Shown: positions 1-10,879, numbered from the stretch's first letter. The stretch is DNA of 64,000 nt from Cordylochernes scorpioides (GCA_030710605.1 CP092876.1:59588252-59652251); one strand, 5' to 3'. The notes: generated by a model from the letters alone, not told the origin. Made by a program: numbers and translations.

Positions 1-502
1 TTTTAAAATGGAGAAAAAGAATGTGCAAGATTTTTCAACTTGAAATGAAACCATGACCGCTTTAGCAAAACCGAAGTGTGGATGATTGATGCGGAGGTTT
101 ATTTACTTATTTTATTCGAAGGCAATTAGAAGATTTATGAGATTTGTGCTCCACCGAAGTACTACACAAATATCATCTAGATGGCTATATATATACATTT
201 TATGTTAAATTTAACATTAAGCATAAATAGCGCGCACTAACAATATAATACAACTTTTAAACAATAATACATATTGCCATTTAAATGTTTTAAAAGAAAC
301 TTATCCCCGGAAAGATATATTTTCATCTTAAAATTGATACAAGGGATTATTTTATTGGAAATAATCTTAATAAAACCTGATTAAGCTGCTTTCCTAGATC
401 CTGATAATTATGTACAATATATTGTTGTATATTTATCCCCCTTTTCACTTGTACTAATCTAAGTCTTTATGTCAATTCTACTGATTATTCTTATTTTAAA
501 AA
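1..502. other. AT-rich intron sequence, no gene seen
   Basis: No open reading frame, RNA gene or recognisable repeat is visible left of the Copia element. The last five bases (498-502, AAAAA) are the left copy of that element's target-site duplication. By inference this is still intron of the MYT1-family gene or DNA downstream of it. Confidence 0.5.
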
Positions 503-717
503 TGTTGAAGTTTGAGATTGAACAAGGAATAAAAGGATTATTTATTAAACAAAGTAACTTAAAACAAGATGTTAAAGTAGCAAAATTTTAAAGGCAAGTA
601 TATGTAGGAAGGCGAGAGACAAAGACTATATATATTGACGTCGACCGCAGCGCCGCCGCGGCCGTTGATTGGTCGATCCCCCAATGCTCCACGCCAATTT
701 TGATCGCTATTCCAACA
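503..717 (-). repeat. Copia 3' LTR
   Basis: This 215-bp LTR is essentially identical to 4965-5180. The RT-RNase H frame ends just inside it, at 707. Confidence 0.95.
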
Positions 718-2563
718 CTCCCTCTCGATCCAAAATGTTCAGTAGACCTCTTAAGTAGTGGAATTTGTTTCGTGGAAGAGGTTTAGTCATTATATCAGCT
801 AGCTGTTCTGAGCTGCAAACATGATGCACTTTAAGTTCACCTTCTTCATGTTTGGATCTAATGAAGTGGTAGCGAACATCAATATGTTTCGTTCGTTTGT
901 GGAATACTGGATTTTCAACAAGTTTTATTGCTGCTTGGTTGTCGATATAAAGTTCAGTTTCTTTAGTAATATCACAGCCGATGCCCTGTAGAAGTCTTCT
1001 GATCCAAATCAATTCCTTAGCAGCACTGCAGGCAGCGATGTATTCACTTTCGGTGGTTGAAAGTGCGATAATTGGTTGTCGTTGGCTTGCCCAAGAAACA
1101 GTTCCTCCGTTCATCATGAAGGCATAACCAGTCGTACTTTTTCTGGAGTCAACATCACGAGCAAAATCACTATCAGAGTAGCCAACAAGTTGGTCTTGTC
1201 CAGTGAAGAGAATTCCCATGTGTGGAGTGCCTTTCAGATAACGGAAAATATTCTTCACTGTTGTACAATGTGCAGGTCCTGGATATTCTAGGAATTTACT
1301 CACTTGTGAAACTGCATAAGTGATATCTGGACGTGAAACACATGATGCAAACATAAGGGATCCAACAGCTTCTCGAAAAGGGAATTTAGGCATCTTTTCC
1401 TTTTGTTCTGGAGTAGGACAGTCCTGCTTTGTTAAGATGACAGAAGGATCCATAGGCACCGAAGCAGGAATACAGTCAGCCATATTAAATTTACTCAAAA
1501 TTTTGTCAATATATGATGACTGGTAAATGAAAATACTTGCCCTATCTTCTGACTGCTCTATTTGTAGCCCAACAAAAAAGTTAACACTTCCAGATGTAAT
1601 ATCAAATGCGTGTTCTAACTCATCCATTATAATAGCTAATGCCTCTTTATCTTTAGATAGAATAATTCCATCATCAACATAGAGAGCTAAGATAACATTT
1701 GAATCATTGTGTGTTCCAATGAAAATGCACGGGTCGGCGTCTGATGTTTTGAAATTATGGCTATACAAAAAATTGGTAAATTTCTTATTCCAATTTCTAG
1801 AAGATTGTCTCAGACCATACAGACTTTTATGTAATCTATAGCAGCTATTATCATCTCTCTTGTAGCCTTCTGGTTGTTCAAGATAAACAAGTTCCTCTAA
1901 TTCGCCATTGAGAAAAGCTGTCTTTACATCGAATTGCTTAAGAAACATCCTTTCAGAAGCAGCGTGTGATAAAAGAATGCGTAACGAATCATACCTGACT
2001 ACTGGGCTAAATGTATCGAAATAGTCAACATTTTTGATTTGAGAATAGCCTTTTGCAACTAATCTGGCTTTGAACCGTTGAATTGTACCATCGGACTCCG
2101 TTTTAATTTTATAAACCCATTTACAACCGATAGGTTTATGACCATCTGCCAGACGTTCTAAAGTCCATGTTTTATTTTTATTTAATGCATCAATCTCTTC
2201 ATCCATGGCTAATTTCCATCTTTCTGAATCTGAACTTGTTATTGCATCTATATAGTTACTGGGTTCATCAGCGAGCGCAAAGTTACATTGGCTATTCGAA
2301 ACTTTAGAGCGTGTTATCATTGGATGCGAACTGATATCGGATACTGGCAGCATTTCCTGCACTGGGAAGTTTGTTGTTGCAACTGGTGATTCATCCGGAG
2401 CGCTGTTAATCTGAAATATTATTTCTTTCGGTTTGGTAGATTCTCTATCTGAATGTGGAGTAGCTTTCTCATCGAATGTGACATCTTTAGAAATTCTTAT
2501 TTTTCTAGTTTTCCAATCCCATAATCTAAAATTTTTGCTTGTATTCTCATAACCTAAAAACAT
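707..2563 (-). pseudogene. pol: Copia reverse transcriptase-RNase H
   Basis: This 618-residue frame begins exactly at the foldback insertion and ends in the 3' LTR. It holds the Copia RT opening motif (KARLVAKGYSQ), the catalytic YVDD box (LALYVDDGIIL) and RNase H signatures (ALSTTESEYIA, HIDVRYHFIR, LADIMTKPLP). All RT and RNase H motifs look intact. It is a displaced 3' half of pol: its first codons (MFLGYENT) continue the end of the upstream frame across the 12-bp duplicated target. Confidence 0.9.
718..727 (-). promoter_or_regulatory. Polypurine tract of Copia element
   Basis: On the minus strand a short purine run (CGAGAGGGAG) abuts the 3' LTR, the expected site for plus-strand DNA priming. 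Confidence 0.7.
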
Positions 2564-2573
2564 AAGTTTTATC

Positions 2574-2803
2574 TTGATATCAATTGAAAAAGCCCTGTAA
2601 GATTTATATATGAATAAAACAAAGCATCAAGGGCTGCGTTTCTTTATTAAAACAAATATATTCGAGCTTTCGGGCACATACGCCCTTCTACAGGAATTAA
2701 TAAACATTTATTAATTCCTGTAGAAGGGCGTATGTGCCCGAAAGCTCGAATATATTTGTTTTAATAAAGAAACGCAGCCCTTGATGCTTTGTTTTATTCA
2801 TAT
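2574..2803. mobile_element. Foldback element with Penelope-type hairpin ends, inside Copia
   Basis: A near-perfect inverted repeat of about 100 bp per arm (about 2607-2803) has arms meeting near 2705. Each arm holds the module CTGTAGAAGGGC, loop, GCCCGAAAGCTC seen at Penelope ends in this window. About 30 bp at the left is not mirrored. Direct repeats ATAAGTTTTATC at 2562-2573 and 2804-2815 are a clear 12-bp target duplication, because removing the insert and one copy restores the Copia frame. It therefore transposed after the young Copia. It has no coding capacity and must be non-autonomous. Confidence 0.85.
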
Positions 2804-4761
2804 ATAAGTTTTATCGATTTATTATCCCACTTTTTACGGTTTTCTTTGGGAATATGCATATAAGCATTACAGCCAAATATTTTATAGTTAGCTACATTAG
2901 GCTTTGTGCCAAAGAAAAGTTCATAAGGTGTCGTTCCAGGGGTTTGCTTAGTCGCACTTCTATTTAGAATATAAGTTGCTGTGTTACATGCCTCAGCCCA
3001 AAAAATTCCTGGAAGATTTCGTGAATTTAGCATGGACCTGGCTGCTTCCACAATCGTACGATTGTCTCTTTCTATACGTCCTATCTGTTCGTGCACATAA
3101 GGTGCAGTGAACTCGTGAATTATCCCAAATCTTTTACATAAATCTGCAAAATTATCGCTTTTGAATTCTAGCGCATTATCAGTCCTAAGAACTTTTATAT
3201 TATTTCCAGTTTGAGTATAGATTAGAGTAGCATATTCTTTGAATATATCTAGCACATCTGATTTGTTTTTAATAAAATAAATATGGCGATAACCACTAAA
3301 GTAATCTTTAAATAAGCAGAAATACAGATATTTACTTAATGATTGAGTCTGCATTGGGCCACAAATATCAGCATAAATAAACTCACCTAGCTGGTAGTTT
3401 TTGCCATCTGAGGGATAGCACGACTTTCTATGGGCTTTTCCAAGTTGGCATCCTTCACAGAAGAAAAATTCTCCCTCTAAATGTTGAGGCTGCAGACCAT
3501 CCACCAATCCTTTGGTCGCCATCTCTCGAAGTGTAGCAACTGGAAGATGCGCAAGTCTCTCGTGCCACAACTGAAGCTTGTTCTCGCTGGTGATGTATCC
3601 TTGTGATGATGACGTAACCTTGAAGAGCATCCTGTAGAGGCCGTCATGACGCACTCCTACGGCTTTTAGGTCATTATCCATGAAGATCTGTAGCTTGTCA
3701 TGTTTGATAATGACGTTGAATCCTCTTCTTGTGGACGTAGAAAGGCTATACAAATTTTTCTTTAGTTGCGGCGAGTAGAGCACATTTCTTATGTACGTAT
3801 TGTACCATCCACCGTCGACGTAGGCTTGAATCTCGATGTCTCCCATGCCTTCTGCAAGTAGTGTCGAGTTGTCTCCCAAGTAGATTGGATGATCACTGGT
3901 GAACGGCGTGTAGGTCTTGAACCACTCTCGTCGAAATGTCATGCTGCAGCTTGCACCGCTGTCAGCATACCAAATATCATTGGGCTCTACTTGATTATCG
4001 CACAAAATAAGTCCATACTCACTTGAACTTCCTTTTGAATCATGAAGATTTTTGGATTTATTTTTCTCATTAGCTAATCTTTTTCTACATTCGCGGCTCC
4101 AATGTCCAATTTTGTGACAATAGTGGCATTTAGTGTTCTTCTTGGCATCTTGAAAAGAACGTTGTGTATCTTTAGGCTTCGTTCGTGCTTGCCTGTGTAA
4201 TAAGGCCTCATCTTGTTTAGAAGAACCGCTTTGTTGATTCCTTGTTTCTTCAATCAAAAGTCTTGCAGTTAAATTGTTAAGAGTTTGAGCTTTCGGATCT
4301 AACGATTCCCACGCTGCAACAAAGTAGCGCATACTCGAAGGCAAAGTATTTAAAATTTTTGCTACCTTTTGATCTTCCGTTATGGTTCCGCCCATTTGTG
4401 AAATTTGTGCAGAAATATTTTCAAATTTTGCTATGTAATCACTTATTGTTTCCGATGTCAATCGTGCATCGAAGAATTGTTGCCAAAGTAGGCCAATAGT
4501 AAATTCGGATTTTTGTTCATGAATAGCAAGTAATTTCTGCCACATTTGTGAAGCGGAAGTACAGTTCATCAGGGGCTGAAGAAACCTTAATTCGATTGCC
4601 TGTGATAACAACATCCTTGCCTTAACGTCCTTTGATTTCCAATTCTGTAGTGAACTTTCAGAGTTACTGTCGGAGGAAAAACATTCGGCTTTATTTCTAA
4701 GCCTTCCAATAATTCTAGTAATTTTTGTTGTTCCAAAAGAAGCCTGAATTGGAATTTCCAT
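2794..4761 (-). pseudogene. pol: Copia gag-protease-integrase
   Basis: A 655-residue frame. Visible in order are a Gag helical region, a CCHC zinc knuckle (CHYCHKIGHWSREC), the protease active site (ADSGASCSM), an integrase HHCC region (LWHERLAHLP) and a DDE core: D in IYADICGP, D in LRTDNALEF, E in GRIERDNRT. It stops early at about 2794 because a foldback element was inserted at 2574-2803; the following RT frame (707-2563) was contiguous before that insertion. The first residues of the ORF are out-of-frame gag sequence, so the listed start is not biological. The protein would have assembled particles and integrated cDNA; this copy is inactive. Confidence 0.9.
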
Positions 4762-4847
4762 AGTGAAAAGTTTTCACCATTAAAAACTTTAATCCTTGAA
4801 AGACAATCTTCGCTCATCTTCTTTGTCTTGGAATCGGCCAACGACAA
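4587..4847 (-). pseudogene. gag: Copia gag, N-terminal part (frame-shifted)
   Basis: The first ATG after the primer-binding site (4847) opens an 86-residue frame containing a Gag-like core (FNGENFSLWKFQFRLLLEQQ), typical of the N-terminal Gag of Copia elements. The frame runs out of register with the long gag-pol frame (2794-4761); the protein similarity moves to the other frame around 4680, so one small indel breaks this copy. Confidence in the family is high and in the exact break point moderate. Confidence 0.75.
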
Positions 4848-4950
4848 AAAGAAACTAGGGTTATGGTTGGCGGTTGACGCCTAAACTTCAAGCAAAACAA
4901 AGGCTTACTCACTGCTGGCGGTTAATCCTTTTAGGCGCAGTGGAAGCGTG

Positions 4951-4964
4951 CTGGGCCCATAACC
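4951..4964 (-). promoter_or_regulatory. Primer-binding site, half initiator tRNA-Met type
   Basis: The bases next to the 5' LTR read CTGGGCCCATAACC on the plus strand. This is the anticodon stem-loop of initiator tRNA-Met, including the CAT anticodon, not a tRNA 3' end. Drosophila copia is known to prime from an internally cleaved initiator tRNA-Met with the same sequence, so this element very probably uses half-tRNA priming. Confidence 0.85.
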
Positions 4965-5180
4965 TGTTGAAGTTTGAGATTGAATCAAGGAATAAAAGGA
5001 TTATTTATTAAACAAAGTAACTTAAAACAAGATGTTAAAGTAGCAAAATTTTAAAGGCAAGTATATGTAGGAAGGCGAGAGACAAAGACTATATATATTG
5101 ACGTCGACCGCAGCGCCGCCGCGGCCGTTGATTGGTCGATCCCCCAATGCTCCACGCCAATTTTGATCGCTATTCCAACA
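4965..5180 (-). repeat. Copia 5' LTR
   Basis: This 216-bp LTR is the upstream one in element orientation. It carries TG...CA ends and is followed on the right by the AAAAA duplication. It includes a GC-rich block (about 5100-5130) in an otherwise AT-rich repeat. One extra base at about 4985 is the only difference from the 503-717 copy. Confidence 0.95.
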
Positions 5181-5330
5181 AAAAAATAAACAGCTTCTTC
5201 TCGATTGTTTGTATATAAGTTTATGCCAAGGTCTTTCTTTCTTTTTCTCCATATTTAATACGTTGTTAATAACATTGATGATTATTGTTACTATTACTGT
5301 TATTCATGTTGTTATAATCAATATACACCC

Positions 5331-8104
5331 TCTTATACTCGGAGAATATGTATAAGACCGAAAGGTCTTAATAAAGATTTTTGTTGTTGTAGTTCTTAGA
5401 TCACCATAGGAAACAGAGTTGATAGAGGAAGTAAAAAGTACCTGATGGAACTAGGAGAATCTGTATAGGACCGAAAGGTCTTAATAAAGATTTTTGTTGT
5501 TGTAGTTCTTAGATCACCATAGGAAACAGAGTTGATAGAGGAAGTAAAAAGTACCTGATGGAACTAGGAGAATCTGTATAAGACCGAAAGGTCTTAATAA
5601 AGATTTTTGCTGTTGTAGTTCTTAGATCACCATAGGAAGCAGAGTTGATAGAGGAAGTAAAAAGTACCTGATGGAACTAGGAGAATCTGTATAAGACCGA
5701 AGGGTCTTAATAAAGATTTTTGTTGTTGTAGTTCTTAGATCACCATAGGAAACAGAGTTGATAGAGGAAGTAAAAAGTACCTGATGGAACTAGGAGAATC
5801 TGTATAAGACCGAAAGGTCTTAATAAAGATTTTTGTTGTTGTAGTTCTTAGATCACCATAGGAAGCAGAGTTGATAGAGGAAGTAAAAAGTACCTGATGG
5901 AACTAGGAGAATCTGTATAAGACCGAAAGGTCTTAATAAAGATTTTGTTTTTGTATTTCTTAGATCACCATAGGAAGCAGAGTTGATAGAGGAAGTAAAA
6001 AGTACCTGATAGAACTAGGAGAATCTGTATAAGACCGAAAGGTCTTAATAAAGATTTTGTTTTTGTATTTCTTAGATCACCATAGGAAGCAGAGTTGATA
6101 GAGGAAGTAAAAAGTACCTGATAGAACTAGGAGAATCTGTATAAGACCGAAAGGTCTTAATAAAGATTTTGTTTTTGTATTTCTTAGATCACCATAGGAA
6201 GCAGAGTTGATAGAGGAAGTAAAAAGTACCTGATAGAACTAGGAGAATCTGCATAAGACCGAAAGGTCTTAATAAAGATTTTGTTTTTGTATTTCTTAGA
6301 TCACCATAGGAAGCAGAGTTGATAGAGGAAGTAAAAAGTACCTGATAGAACTAGGAGAATCGGTATAAGACCGAAAGGTCTTAATAAAGATTTTTGCTGT
6401 TGTAGTTCTTAGATCACCATAGGAAGCAGAGTTGATAGAGGAAGTAAAAAGTACCTGATGGAACTAGGAGAATCTGTATAAGACCGAAGGGTCTTAATAA
6501 AGATTTTTGTTGTTGTAGTTCTTAGATCACCATAGGAAACAGAGTTGATAGAGGAAGTAAAAAGTACCTGATGGAACTAGGAGAATCTGTATAAGACCGA
6601 AAGGTCTTAATAAAGATTTTTGTTGTTGTAGTTCTTAGATCACCATAGGAAGCAGAGTTGATAGAGGAAGTAAAAAGTACCTGATGGAACTAGGAGAATC
6701 TGTATAAGACCGAAAGGTCTTAATAAAGATTTTGTTTTTGTATTTCTTAGATCACCATAGGAAGCAGAGTTGATAGAGGAAGTAAAAAGTACCTGATAGA
6801 ACTAGGAGAATCTGCATAAGACCGAAAGGTCTTAATAAAGATTTTGTTTTTGTATTTCTTAGATCACCATAGGAAGCAGAGTTGATAGAGGAAGTAAAAA
6901 GTACCTGATAGAACTAGGAGAATCGGTATAAGACCGAAAGGTCTTAATAAAGATTTTTGCTGTTGTAGTTCTTAGATCACCATAGGAAGCAGAGTTGATA
7001 GAGGAAGTAAAAAGTACCTGATGGAACTAGGAGAATCTGTATAAGACCGAAGGGTCTTAATAAAGATTTTTGTTGTTGTAGTTCTTAGATCACCATAGGA
7101 AACAGAGTTGATAGAGGAAGTAAAAAGTACCTGATGGAACTAGGAGAATCTGTATAAGACCGAAAGGTCTTAATAAAGATTTTTGTTGTTGTAGTTCTTA
7201 GATCACCATAGGAAGCAGAGTTGATAGAGGAAGTAAAAAGTACCTGATGGAACTAGGAGAATCTGTATAAGACCGAAAGGTCTTAATAAAGATTTTGTTT
7301 TTGTATTTCTTAGATCACCATAGGAAGCAGAGTTGATAGAGGAAGTAAAAAGTACCTGATAGAACTAGGAGAATCTGTATAAGACCGAAAGGTCTTAATA
7401 AAGATTTTGTTTTTGTATTTCTTAGATCACCATAGGAAGCAGAGTTGATAGAGGAAGTAAAAAGTACCTGATAGAACTAGGAGAATCTGTATAAGACCGA
7501 AAGGTCTTAATAAAGATTTTGTTTTTGTATTTCTTAGATCACCATAGGAAGCAGAGTTGATAGAGGAAGTAAAAAGTACCTGATAGAACTAGGAGAATCT
7601 GCATAAGACCGAAAGGTCTTAATAAAGATTTTGTTTTTGTATTTCTTAGATCACCATAGGAAGCAGAGTTGATAGAGGAAGTAAAAAGTACCTGATAGAA
7701 CTAGGAGAATCGGTATAAGACCGAAAGGTCTTAATAAAGATTTTGTTTTTGTATTTCTTAGATCACCATAGGAAGCAGAGTTGATAGAGGAAGTAAAAAG
7801 TACCTGATAGAACTAGGAGAATCTGTATAAGACCAAAAGGTCTTAATAAAGATTTTTGTTGTTGTATCTCTTAGATTTTCATAGGAAGTAAAGCAGAGTT
7901 GGTAGGGAGATAGTAAGATACCTGATGGAACTAGGAGAATCTGTATAAGACCAAAAGGTCTTAATAAAGGTTTTTGTTGTTGTATATCTTAGATTTTCAT
8001 AGGAAGTAAAGCAGAGTTGGGAGGGAGATAGTAAGATGTACCTGATGGAACTAGGGGAATCTGTATAAGACCAAAAGGTCTTAATAAAGCCTTTTGTTGT
8101 TGAA
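5331..8104 (-). repeat. 113-bp tandem array, about 24 units
   Basis: Head-to-tail units of 112-113 bp. Each has a hairpin with a GAAA loop (AAGACC-GAAA-GGTCTT), an AATAAAG signal followed by TTG-rich sequence, and on the minus strand a TTATACAG acceptor-like site, 19 nt, then CATCAG|GTAC, a donor-like site. Two subtypes (GTTGTTGTAG and GTTTTTGTAT) and marker variants such as CGGTATAAG recur at about 6359, 6922 and 7710, so blocks of units were duplicated together. The last three units (about 7830-8104) are more diverged and closer to the copy next to host exon K. A LINE insertion separates them from the last copies at 10015-10180. Confidence 0.9.
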
Positions 8105-8231
8105 TATTAAAAATGCACCGGGCCCTGATTACATTAGTAACAATATGATCAGACAAGCTAAATATAAAAATAATCCCAATTCTGCATCAATTATTCAATA
8201 AATGTATAGAAATGGGATACTATCCGGATGA

Positions 8232-8966
8232 ATGGAAAAAAAATCATTCTTAAAAATAATTCCAAAACCAGGCAAAACGAATTATGAAGTAAATAAAAGT
8301 TATAGACCTATATCATTGACATCTAATCTCTCTAAAACATTTGAGAATATAATAAAAAATAAATTAAGTAACTATTATTTAGAAAATAATCTAATGAGCT
8401 CAAGGCAGCATGGCTTTATGAAATCTAGATCAACTATTACTGGAATGGAAAAAATTATAGAAACTATATTGAAACATAAACAAAAAGAATTGGCTTCCTT
8501 GATAGCTATAGATATAGCTGGTGCATTCGACAATGCATGGTGGCCTGCGATTATAAAACGAATGGATAATGATAATGTTCCCTCCGATTTAATACGGATC
8601 ATAAAATCTTATTTGAATAATGAAAGGGAGGTGAAATTTACATACGAATCAGAAACTTTTTATAAGAAACTAACTAAAGGATGTCCACAGGGTGGACCCT
8701 TATCACCACTTCTATGGAATATTTTGCTGAATGATTTGTTGATAAATTTTGAATCAATGAATGCAGATATTATATGTTATGCAGACGACGTTACAATAAT
8801 TTGCTGGAATAAGACTATTGAAGGACTAAAAACCGCAAGTGAATACATCTTAAATTATGTGATCCAATGGTGTAATAGAAATAAATTAACGATCAGTACA
8901 GAGAAAACTAATTTGCTATACCTGCATAACAGAGAAAAATACCTATTAAGGTTAATAACAATATAA
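8232..8966 (+). pseudogene. R1-like LINE reverse transcriptase, N-terminal frame
   Basis: The 244-residue frame holds the RT motifs in order: IPKPGK, SYRPISLTSNLSKTFENII, QHGFMKSRST, the catalytic motif AIDIAGAFDNAWW, GCPQGGPLSPLLWN and the CYADDVTII box. The AFDNAWW and C-terminal zinc-finger style fit the R1/Jockey group of non-LTR retrotransposons, R1 being the closest call. It ends by frameshift near 8950; the remaining domain continues in another frame from about 9030. The upstream endonuclease and ORF1 are missing through 5' truncation, so it cannot move by itself. Confidence 0.85.
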
Positions 8967-9061
8967 TTAGGTCGGTCAAGCAAGTAAAAATTCTGGGAAT
9001 AAAATTTTCAAATCACAAATGGAAAAATAAAGTTAACTTTACTCCGCATGTAAATGATATT

Positions 9062-9811
9062 TTGTGTAAGGCAGGGCGTATGAAAAATTTATTATGTTCA
9101 CTAAGCGGCAATATGTGGGGTTTAGATACTCAAAAGAGGTTAACTTTATATAAAACAATATTGAGGCCTGTACTTACATACGGATCAGAAATTTGGTTTA
9201 AATATTTAAACAATCGTTCTAAACAAAAACTGAATTCCATGCAGTACCAGATCACTTTATGGGCAGTTAGAGCATATAAAACCACTTCATCAAACTGTGT
9301 GCATAGTTTGGCAAAAATTCCACTCCTAACAGACTATATAGAATCTAGAATAATCAAATATTATCTAGCTCATCTGTCCACTGAAGATCTAATTACTTAC
9401 GAACCCCATGCTCCAAGTATAGTCAAATCATTCTTACACGCAAAAATGAAAGAAATTTTTGATAATACTAATGAAATTTTCAGAAGCTTTTTCGTGTCTG
9501 GAATCCCAAGATTTTTCCGTCCAAATTTTTATAATATCCAATTCATTACAGATCATGGTAATTTTGGGAAATTTTTGTCAACTATCGGCGCGGTGAAGGA
9601 ACCAGGATGCTTCTGCGGAGGTGAAATTCAGGACTCGAAACATCTACTTATGAATTGCCCAATTTTCCGGGTTTATAGGGAAAACAAATTTGGTCGTATT
9701 GGACAGCTTGATGAATTTGTAGACGATAAAGATAGGTGTAAAAGTTTTGATCAATTTTGCAAATTTATTTATAACTTTCTTTTGAAATGGAAAAGAGAGA
9801 GGGAAACTTAG
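9062..9811 (+). pseudogene. R1-like LINE, RT thumb and C-terminal zinc finger
   Basis: This 249-residue frame continues the LINE after a frameshift. It contains the post-RT motif LRPVLTYGSEIW and a C-terminal CCHC-type finger (CFCGGEIQDSKHLLMNC), both normal for R1/Jockey-group elements. It ends with a Lys/Arg-rich tail (KWKRERET) just before the 3' UTR. Confidence 0.85.
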
Positions 9812-10005
9812 AAGGAAAAGAATTGCGACGCTTGCTTTGTGTGTTTTGCTTTGTTGTTTATTTTTCTCTTCGGACAATTTTATTTGGTTAATTATGTAAA
9901 ATAATGAATTGAACAGGATTGTATATAGCCGATTTGTTGTGATGTAGAGAGAGGTATCGACGCAAATATCCCTGAGTTTGGGATATCGCGTTTCATGATG
10001 TTAAT

Positions 10006-10180
10006 AAAAAAAATAAAATGTTGTATAGAAGCAAAGCATAGTTGGGAGGGAGATAGTAAGATGTACCTGATGGAACTAGGAGAATCTGTATAAGACCAAA
10101 ATGTCTTAATAAAGGTTTTTGTTGTTGCATGTTGTTGTATAGAAGTAAAGCAGAGTTAGGAAGGAGGTGGTAAGACATAC
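10006..10180 (-). repeat. Array units adjoining exon K
   Basis: One full and one partial unit of the 113-bp repeat. The partial unit runs directly into the true splice donor of exon K at 10180. On the minus strand the host donor and the first 35 intron bases match the donor-like part of the repeat at most positions, so exon K's boundary and the repeat share an origin. Confidence 0.85.
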
Positions 10181-10267
10181 CTGATGGAATCGACAATCTT
10201 GATGACTTTGCCATCCTGTGAGTCATGGTGGGACTTGGGCTTGTGGGCCAGCGGACAGCCCGAGGCG
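10181..10267 (-). CDS. MYT1L-like: MYT1-family exon K, finger 4 second half
   Basis: Starts after ATGCTGCAG and encodes SASGCPLAHKPKSHHDSQDG then KVIKIVDSI, matching vertebrate SASGCPLAAKRQKDG. The donor CATCAG|GTATGT at 10181/10180 is shared, with changes, by every unit of the tandem array downstream. The next coding exon, expected to hold the last finger and the coiled coil, is not found in 1-10180, so the following intron exceeds 10 kb. Confidence 0.9.
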
Positions 10268-10322
10268 CTGCAGCATAAAATCCTGAGCGGCCATGACGCT
10301 GCTAGGAGCAGAAAGAAGTTAC

Positions 10323-10385
10323 CTGCGGTGGGTCTGGAACTTGCCCGTAGCATGGCCTGATCCATCGCACCCCGTCACTGGGCAT
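10323..10385 (-). CDS. MYT1L-like: MYT1-family exon J, finger 4 first half
   Basis: 63 bp. Acceptor GTGCACAG, donor CGCAG|GTAACT. Encodes CPVTGCDGSGHATGKFQTHR, like vertebrate [20 protein letters not shown]. The intron after the split Ser codon is only 55 bp (10268-10322), the shortest in the window. Confidence 0.92.
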
Positions 10386-10538
10386 CTGTGCACATGCATT
10401 CGAATTGTGTGGACGGTCACACTAGAGAGATGGAACATGACCAAAACAACAATCAAACACATTTATAGTCGTTAAAAAGAATTAGTTTAAAAGTGATTAA
10501 AAATAATTAGTTGAAAAAGTAATAAAATCATAAAAAAA

Positions 10539-10665
10539 AAACTTAAGGAAGTTGTACCTTTTATATATATGTCGAGATTCAGACAATAACTCTGAAAGAT
10601 ATTTGTTACACAGTGACCTTTATTGAAGACACACGAGATAACCAAGTGTGAACAAAATTGACTCT
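10539..10665 (+). mobile_element. MITE of the ACTCATGGACAAAAC family, truncated
   Basis: Matches the body of the element just downstream (10677-10874), from ACTTAAGGAAGTTGTACC to the CCAAGTGTGAACAAAATTG segment, but lacks both ends. It is the first of at least nine copies of one Tc1-type MITE family in the window. Confidence 0.75.
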
Positions 10666-10676
10666 GTACATATATA

Positions 10677-10874
10677 TACTCATGGACAAAACTTAAGGAA
10701 GTTGTACCTTTTAGAATATATATCGGGATTCAGACAAAAACTCTGAAAGATATTACAGTGACCTTTATTGAAGAGACACAAGATAACCAAGTGTGAACAA
10801 AATTGTCTCTGTCTCCTTCAATAAAATAGATACCTGGCGACATCAAAGACATCCATAAGTTTTGTCCATGAGTG
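10677..10874 (+). mobile_element. Tc1-type MITE, near-complete
   Basis: Terminal inverted repeats ACTCATGGACAAAACTTAAG and the complement ending GTTTTGTCCATGAGTG flank about 200 bp. TA lies outside both ends. The body has the family segments CAGTGACCTTTATTGAAG and ACACAAGATAACC. No coding capacity. Confidence 0.8.
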
Positions 10875-10879
10875 TATAT

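Larger units (their letters stand above)
503..5180 (-). mobile_element. Ty1/Copia LTR retrotransposon, recent insertion
   Basis: A complete LTR element lies on the minus strand. Its two LTRs (503-717 and 4965-5180) start TGTTGAAG and end CCAACA and differ by only one inserted base, so it moved recently. It is flanked by a 5-bp duplication AAAAA (498-502 and 5181-5185), the Copia-typical length. Between the LTRs, in minus-strand order, lie a primer-binding site, gag with a CCHC knuckle, aspartic protease, integrase, reverse transcriptase and RNase H, and a purine tract. The order PR-IN-RT-RH is diagnostic of Copia/Ty1. The copy is now defective: a foldback element (2574-2803) splits the pol frame, and gag carries a frameshift near 4680. 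It sits in the same orientation as the host gene. Confidence 0.95.
8105..10005 (+). mobile_element. 5'-truncated R1-like LINE
   Basis: The element starts inside the RT domain (a KNAPGPD-like motif near 8110), runs through RT and a C-terminal zinc finger, and ends with a 3' UTR containing GGGATATCGCG and TTAATAAAAAAAATAAA. A related 3' tail lies at 16205-16340. It interrupts the 113-bp array. 5' truncation is the usual product of target-primed reverse transcription. Confidence 0.85.

Noticed and set aside
5331-8104. CRISPR-like array
   Set aside because: The repeats are directly adjacent with no unique spacers, the unit is 113 bp, and the genome is eukaryotic.
1-10180. Last zinc finger and coiled coil of the MYT1-family protein
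   Set aside because: I searched the minus strand by eye for CPTPGC- and SGCP-type codons and found none; the exons are expected beyond the left edge.
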